The notes under the pieces: model-generated
The model's input: only the letters and a program-made list of their open reading frames with translations
Told to the model about the DNA's origin: nothing
The model's database searches: none
Position numbers and translations under genes: made by a program
DNA from: Paraphaeosphaeria minitans
Lineage: Eukaryota; Ascomycota; Dothideomycetes; Pleosporales; Didymosphaeriaceae
DNA: 64,000 bases
NCBI GenBank assembly: GCA_015832175.1
Contig: WJXW01000005.1
Location: 930,001-994,000 of the forward strand
Reading direction: 5' to 3'
Part shown: piece after piece, positions 58,496-64,000 of the stretch
Layout: each line of letters opens with the position of its first letter
Position numbering within the stretch: the stretch's first letter is position 1

Positions 58496-58521
58496 TGATT
58501 GGCGTGACGCGACGTGACGTC
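58496..58521 (-). promoter_or_regulatory. CCAAT box and CRE-like half site upstream of the Rim15-like gene
   Basis: On the minus strand, reading toward the gene, GACGTCA (58515-58521) and CCAATCA (58496-58502) lie 66-91 bp before the ATG. CCAATCA is the preferred HAP/CBF core and TGACGTC resembles a CRE/ATF site. A second CCAATCA lies near 58890. These are sequence matches only. Confidence 0.4.
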
Positions 58522-58978
58522 TGCCCATGGGCTCGGTGTAGATGGGCTATATGAACACGGCGACTAGGACCATGGTGGATGGATGCGGCGAGGGCTGCGT
58601 GTGTTCTCTCACGAAGCGTGGGCCGGTAAGCTGGCGGCGCTGGCAGACGGGGGGGGAGAGGGGGTCCTCTGCAGTGTGGTGCGGTGAGAGCACGGCGTGT
58701 CCGCGGCGGGCAGACAGCTAGAGGAGCCGCATCGCGTGCCTGTGGAGCGATTGAGACGTTGTGGAGTGCAGAGCAAGCGGCAGGACCGCGTCTAGAAAGT
58801 TTGGGTGTGGTGAGCAGCAGCAGCAGCAGGAGCAGACGGGACGACTGGGAGGGGTCGAGGAAACACAAAGCGCAGGCGTGCATGTCGGCGCTGATTGGCG
58901 CTCGCCCTGGTCGCTGCGAGGATCCACACACCGCGGCGCGTCACACGCTGGCAGTGGGCGACGGGCAGTTGACTCCAC

Positions 58979-59080
58979 TCCGGAGTCCACCAGAGTCCAC
59001 ACTCCCTCAGAGTCCAGAGTCCACACTCCCTCCAGAGTCCAGAGTTCAGAGTTCAGAGTCCAGAGTCCAGAGTCCACGCA
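58979..59080. repeat. GAGTCCA-type degenerate tandem repeat
   Basis: Words such as CAGAGTCCA, CAGAGTTCA and GAGTCCACACTCCC repeat irregularly over about 100 bp, followed by GCCCA repeats to about 59097. It is 550-650 bp upstream of the Rim15-like ATG. Confidence 0.85.
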
Positions 59081-60269
59081 GCCCAGCCCAGCCCAGGGCT
59101 CGCCGTCTAGGTAGTCTATGGCCTATGCTCCTCGCGGCCGCCTGCTGCACCATTCCAGCCTGTTTCACCCTGCCGCTTTTGCCACCCAACAACTCGCTCT
59201 CCGTGGCCCCAGATGCCCAAGAGACGTGGGGAATGCCCTGGTCCTTGCCCGTGCCAGCACGCATTCTTCATTACTCCACCTCCAGGCTCCCAGGCATTCT
59301 ACACGAAGCGTCTGGGCCCGTCCCAGCGATACCAACACCACCACCTTGATTCCGAGACGATCCGCCGCCGCGGGCTCACCCAGCTCAGGGACGCCAAGGT
59401 GCATCAATCTACCGTATCTAGGTAGACTACATGGACGAGTCCAGTCTTCAACATGGTTCCTTCCTACAACGTTTCGACCTTCACCACCACCACCACCACC
59501 ACCACCACCACCACTTGCCGTCCCACGCTAGGTGACGATGCCATTCTCCCTCGTCTGCCCCTTCTCCCCACTCTCCCTCGTTCCCCCCCCTCCCCGAGTC
59601 TGCCGACTCTCGCTACACGTTGCACGACATCACTGCTACTCTGTCACCCTGCACAACCGTTCCCTCGACGTGCTGCAGCAATACCTAATAATGATGCAGC
59701 AACTGAAGTCTAGCTGGGTCGTCGGCTGTCGTGGTATCTAATAATCCACACACAGTCCGCTAACGCACCAAGCCGACCACCCTGCGGTCATCCTGCTCTG
59801 ACGCGGTGGGGCCCTATTCCCACTTCAACAGCCATCCATTCCTATTGGGCTTCCAAGACCTGGGGAACGGGCTGGCGGGAGCTGACGAGGCCACTCGTTA
59901 GCCATGGAGGCCCCCCCTCCCTTCTCTGCTCTTGTGAGCCATCGGCCCTTCAACGGGGCTCTAACCACCGTCAGACGACCTGCCCGTGCCTGTCGATAAT
60001 CGCCACGCTGCACGAGGCTGCTCACTGCACGCGAAAGAAAATAAATCGGTAAGCTTTATTCCCTAGCTATGACACTTGCATACAGCACGCACAATAGGAC
60101 GCCGCAGCACGCCAACGCACGTTGACAGACACCGGACGCCGGATGCACTGCGCCGGCTCCCGCTTGACCTCGCTTTCTACGCTGGACCAAAACGTGTGCA
60201 TCCACATTCGGACCCTCCCACTGACAAAGCGTCGCCGACGCACACAACCTTGTCCATTCTACCACTAGA

Positions 60270-61346
60270 CTAGCTGAAATAGACAGCTTCCAGCTTGTGG
60301 ACGGCTATCTTGCCGGACGAGCTGCTCTTGAGCACGATGCGAGGATCCTCCTTGCTGGCCTTGACCGCCTTCCCCTCGACCGTCTTCTCTTCGTACGCAA
60401 CTTCTACAACCTCTCCGTCCACATAACCTGACGGAGCTTTCCATTGCACTTTCTGGCCTACTTTGGGCACGCGATTCTTGTCTCCCGCAGCGCCGTAGGC
60501 TTCGTCGGAGCTGCCGCTGCTCTTCTGTTTCTTATTGGACCCTGATGCATTCGCCCCGCGTCCGCGTTTCTTGGGCGTCGGATGCTCCTGGTCATTGCTG
60601 TGCGCAGATCCCGAATCGGACTGGACTCCCGCCGATGCAGCCTCGTTTTTCTTGCTCTGATTCTTGAACTCTTGATACGCCGATGCAGCCTCGTTCTCTA
60701 TGTTCTGATTCTTGAACTCTTGATACGCCGATGCAGCTTCGTTCTTCTTGTTCTGTTTCTGGAACGCTTGATACGCCTTCTGGCCGTTCTTCATATGTTC
60801 TTCGTCTTCCCAATGGTGAGTGCAGCTCTGTGCGTCTTTCATAGTGGGCTTTCCATTCGCGTTCTCTGTTTCTATGGCTTTACTCACATCCTTCCTCGCA
60901 CTTTTAGCTTTTGATGTATTCGCAACGTATCGGTTGCCCTCTTTGCTTCCCTCCTGTTTCTTCTGGTCTGTTTCCTCTTTCTCCACCTCGCTCATCTGCT
61001 CCCATGCCTTCTTCGGCAAATACCGCTTTTCGGTGCCGCCATCCTGTTTGGCGTGGCTGCTGCCCTCTTTGGTCTGCCACTCCTCCTCCGTCCAACTGTT
61101 GAGATGCTTCGCCTTCTCGTCTCTCTTGTCGGTAGTGTATTCGCCTCCGCGCTTCTTATATTCAGAAGCCATCATCTGAGCCTACAGCACGTCAATCGCG
61201 TGCTTCGATTGAGTAGCATCTACCTCAACACACACCTTCCGTGCCGACCATTGGCCCGGCGCACCGCCCTTGTCACTCGCCTGAATCTCCTCTTTGACCT
61301 CGTTCCTCAGTTCAGGATCCGTATACTTGTCATCTCTCGACGGCAT
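60270..61346 (-). CDS. DUF5872-like / Hva1-TUDOR-like fusion protein
   Basis: Two exons are inferred, 61346-61236 and 61181-60270, with a 54-bp intron (GTGTGT donor, CTGTAG acceptor), encoding 340 residues. The N-terminus, YTDPELRNEVKEEIQASDKG and GAPGQWSARKAQMMASEYKK, continues to RYLPKKAWEQMSEVEKEETD and resembles the DUF5872 family. The middle carries three 16-residue repeats (AYQEFKNQNIENEAAS type). A basic, nuclear-signal-like PKKRGRG follows. The C-terminus, GQKVQWKAPSGYVDGEVVEV, with EDPRIVLKSSSSGKIAVHKL, resembles the Hva1 TUDOR (hypervirulence-associated) domain. The very high Lys/Glu/Gln content suggests a soluble, partly disordered, possibly nuclear protein. Both family names are from memory of the motifs. 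Function is unknown. Confidence 0.8.
60633..60776 (-). repeat. 48-bp coding repeat, three copies
   Basis: Three units start at about 60633, 60681 and 60729 with a period of 48 bp. They encode the 16-residue repeats of the DUF5872/TUDOR-like protein. They differ at several positions, including codons for Ile/Lys, Glu/Lys and Asn/Ser, so the expansion is not brand new. Confidence 0.9.
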
Positions 61347-62635
61347 CTAGGCAGCTGGTACCTGCAAAAACGCTCTTTGTATCGCAATAGTCGCAGGTTT
61401 AATCAAGTACAAACTACGTTTCGGCGCAGCGCAGCTCACCAATCTCGCGATCCGATACATGGGCATACAATCCCCAATCTACCGCCTACCTCCCTCCTCC
61501 ATATGTACCCCAGACTCCCCCATATTCCCCACTGACGTACGGTACCAGCGCAGGTCCCCGCGCAAGCCACCGCCTTCATCATAGCATCATGACCTCCCTT
61601 ACGTGCTGCGTGCGTCACACCGCGTTTGTCTGGGACTTTGCTGCAAGTGCGTCGTCGTGACATCAACGACCTGATCTGGCATCGGGGCACGTGCGCGCTG
61701 GCTTGTTTCGTTTCGAAGGTGACCCAAGTGCGAGGGCTAGGGGGTGGCTGGTGCGCCATCTTACCGATCTTGTGAAAAGTGGGCCGGGAGTGATGGTGGG
61801 CCCGGTGGTCCGGCGGTTGGGTGAGGGAGAGTTTTTGTTTGGAGAATGGCCAATGAGGTAGCTGGTCAAAGCGGGGCTGGGCTGGTGGTGTGAGGGGAGG
61901 TAGAAGTTAGATGGAGGACGCCGCACTTTGTGGGTTGTGTGCGTATTCGCGGGTGGCGTATTGGTTTCAATGAGACGGCAGATGGGAGCGGGTTGGAGGC
62001 GGGATTTGGTTGGTTTCGATGATGGGATATGGAACGGGATGGGTTGTTGCGCGGACCGATCGAACAGGTGAGCCTCTGGTGAGGGTGCCTTTTGCTCTAC
62101 GTATACATTATGCTGCCGATACACAGGCTTGAAAGTCACAAACGATTACCTGGTGATGAAGATTGTGATCTGGAGATACACTGGAAGGATGTGAATTCGT
62201 TCAACAAGTGTGGAGCAGCACCTCCAATGGCAAGAAATGTAGCTATCATATCGGACAGAGCAGCTGCGCCGTACATGACAATATGAATGGGAGTCCTTTC
62301 AATTTGGACCCTACCAAGTATGCCAGGTACTACAAAGATCCACATTGACTTATCATACGGTAAGTTTACAAATGTATAGTAGTATAAGTTAACACAGGAT
62401 AGTTTGATGTGCCGACACTGCCATTTTTTGTGTCCGCCGCAAGGTATGGTAGCTTCATCTAAAATCTCCATAGTAGGGGTCCTACATCACTACTTCAATC
62501 GTGTTCATGCGTTAACTCAGGCCAGGGAAATTTCCGAGTCATTGATCAAAATTAAACGATAGTCTTCGTTTACTGATGTGCGGCACGGAGGACTAGATCA
62601 CCCACAACGAATAAATCTCGACAAAGGCAGTTGGT
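61347..62635. other. Intergenic, no gene seen
   Basis: About 1.3 kb upstream of the minus-strand fusion gene. Frames at 61663-62139 and 62136-62471 (minus) have no features. The composition turns AT-richer after about 62080. Confidence 0.4.
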
Positions 62636-63052
62636 TTACGAATGACTAACCAGCTTGAGACCTGCGTACCTAGCAGCAGCAGCACCAGCGGCAGCACCGT
62701 CGGACGAGGTCCCGGCCGCCAACATTCTCACTCTGCGAATACTCTTCGTGATACTGGGTGGCTTTGTTAGAGGCCTAGGGATCCCACCGCTCTTCATCCT
62801 GAGGCTTCGACACGTCGAGCATGTTTTATTACAGTTGACCAGTCGCTTGCCTCCTTGCATCTCGCACAGCCTGGTCCAAATGACCTCGGTCGACGCAGCC
62901 GCGAATTTCCGCGTGAACTTCGCTTTTGAAACGAAGTTCAAAGTGAAGTTCACTGCTGAGGCCGTAAGTATAGCTGCGAGAGTTTGTTCAGCATCCTCGG
63001 CGAAGCCTTCGCCTTCGGCGGAAGATGGTTCTTCAGTACGAGGCTCATCCAA
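62636..63052 (-). CDS. Hypothetical protein (weak)
   Basis: A 138-residue minus-strand frame starts MDEPRTEEPSSAEGEGFAED. It contains NFTLNFVSKAKFTRKFAAAS, four Cys in ENCTxC-like spacing (VNCNKTCSTCRSL) and an Ala-rich end (AAAGAAAARYAG). The plus strand is open over the same bases, so coding strand is uncertain. The acidic start and codon pattern favour the minus strand. I do not recognise it. A GTACGC donor near 62671 could extend it into a further exon. Confidence 0.3.
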   Translation of the reverse strand: MDEPRTEEPSSAEGEGFAEDAEQTLAAILTASAVNFTLNFVSKAKFTRKFAAASTEVIWTRLCEMQGGKRLVNCNKTCSTCRSLRMKSGGIPRPLTKPPSITKSIRRVRMLAAGTSSDGAAAGAAAARYAGLKLVSHS

Positions 63053-63414
63053 AATCAGGAGTTCTTAGGGGACTACCTGAGCAAAGCCCCACAGCGTCCT
63101 GCTCACGATTGCAAACCCTTGCGATCATCACGAAGCTGCTATTCACGCGGGGCCAAGACGTCCTCGGAGTGGTCAAGGTCCCTAGCGTATTATGAAATGC
63201 TTGAAGAGATCAAATTGGTCAGGCTCCCACCTGTTTCCGGTCCAGGGGTCAGAATCGGCAAATCCAGCTCGCAAGCTTCTGAATGCGTGCTTTCAGTAAG
63301 GAAAGAGCACCGCTGTGCTTCTCGTGGATTTACAGAGGCCTCGCATTTTCATGCTCCCGTTGGTCAGTACGTCGCGGATCAGCGAAGCCATATGCACGAC
63401 AATTGCGGTGGTTC

Positions 63415-63958
63415 TCATCCTGCATGATAAAACAAATCTGGCTCCCATAGCGGTACCTGTGTAATGTTGTAGACTGGCCATGCATTTGGCCATTGTGTAC
63501 ACGACCTGTCCGAGTCTGCAATTCTCTGATCAAACTCGAAATTGCGATCGGCCCATGCCGCCCAGATGAAGGTGTGTTTGTATGTGACGCTCCTCTTCGC
63601 TTCCAGAACTTCGAGCTCCAGGGCATCGGGCTCATCAGCTGCCGCGACTTTAAAGTTGTCGATGCACGTAGTAGCTCGTTGGTGCTGTTTGATCAGGCGA
63701 ACGCCTTTCGAAGGCGCGTGAGAAAGAATTTGACTTCGCGTCACGAGAGTGTAGCTTGGGCAACGAATTCATACTCGGAAGATACAGGAAGACACCGCAT
63801 TGAGTAGCATCTGCCTTGGTTGTATCCGAGAGCTGCACTTGAGGAATTGGAGAATTAGTACTTACTTCGGGAGCGTCAGGCTCCTCCGCCCACTTGATTT
63901 CCCCATTAGGATCTTCCTGCAAAGCCACATGGCTTGTTTGCGTTCGTTCTTTTGCCAT
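63415..63958 (-). CDS. 5' part of an unresolved minus-strand gene
   Basis: A likely first exon starts at ATG 63958 (MAKERTQTSHVALQEDPNGE) and reaches DAPE before a good GTAAGT donor at about 63866. A second coding-like patch in another frame follows at about 63744-63500: TLVTRSQILSHAPSKGVRLI, VAAADEPDALELEVLEAKRS and IWAAWADRNFEFDQRIADSD. I could not find a unique acceptor that joins them, because several AG sites between 63760 and 63840 leave stops. I do not recognise the family. The gene may also use exons further left, or be damaged. Confidence 0.4.
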
Positions 63959-64000
63959 TGAGTTGTTTGAACTGTTATTCCATGACAGCTTTTCAGTTCA

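Larger units (their letters stand above)
58431..60269. other. Divergent-type flank with repeats, no gene seen
   Basis: This lies between the start of the Rim15-like gene and the 3' end of the next minus-strand gene. It contains (GACA)n at 58447-58468, a GAGTCCA-type repeat at about 58979-59080, an ACC repeat at about 59482-59513 and several C-runs. Longer frames here (for example 58684-59349) are low-complexity and unsupported. Confidence 0.5.

Noticed and set aside
58684..59349. 221-residue plus-strand frame upstream of the Rim15-like gene
   Set aside because: It translates GAGTCCA-type repeats and low-complexity sequence. No domain is visible.
62655..63068. Plus-strand frame opposite the weak hypothetical gene
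   Set aside because: The minus strand has a more protein-like acidic start and fits the orientation of neighbouring coding patches. I kept that one only at low confidence.

Overview
The window reads as nuclear DNA of a filamentous ascomycete. Genes are split by GT-AG introns, mostly 44-70 bp, usually with a CTAAC/CTGAC-type branch site. There are no operons. The proteins are typical of Pezizomycotina: fungal rhodopsin-like membrane proteins, DUF7730/F-box-like proteins, a HET-domain relic, a Zn2Cys6 factor and a Rim15-type kinase. The accessory families fit Dothideomycetes best, but that assignment is inference. I rebuilt gene models by hand from reading frames and splice signals. Start codons and some first exons are less certain than internal exons.

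Left third (1-24.3 kb) is accessory-rich. It holds the 3' end of an unknown gene, two DUF7730-type genes, a Cys-rich single-pass membrane protein, a Pth11-like/rhodopsin-like membrane protein, and a methyltransferase-domain protein with a long disordered N-terminus. Two housekeeping genes follow (ribulose-phosphate 3-epimerase and LSm2). After them come two neighbouring single-pass membrane proteins of similar layout, a wrecked HET gene carrying a 17-bp tandem repeat, a type-B carboxylesterase and a small multipass membrane protein.

Middle third (25-43 kb) is mostly conserved cell biology: Yth1/CPSF30 (mRNA 3'-end processing), an intracellular GH18 chitinase, Vps53 (GARP tethering complex), an APH-fold phosphotransferase, a tRNA-Ser(AGA), a second rhodopsin-like protein, the Cks1/Suc1 cell-cycle subunit and a large C2H2 zinc-finger protein.

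Right third (43-64 kb) holds two large regulators, a TamA/DAL81-type Zn2Cys6 factor (nitrogen regulation in characterised fungi) and a Rim15-type PAS/AGC kinase with a receiver domain (nutrient and quiescence signalling). They are convergent and separated by about 5 kb with no gene I can support. This third is unusually rich in simple repeats and minisatellites, including a 12-bp minisatellite inside a TamA-like intron. It ends with a DUF5872-like plus Hva1/TUDOR-like protein with internal 16-residue repeats, and with unresolved coding sequence at the right edge.

I found no multigene system that is clearly new. The observations most worth a second look are the repeat-bearing intron, the repeat cluster at 43.3-44.7 kb, the decayed HET locus, the Asp-to-Glu change at the expected receiver phosphosite of the Rim15-like protein, and the DUF5872/TUDOR fusion.
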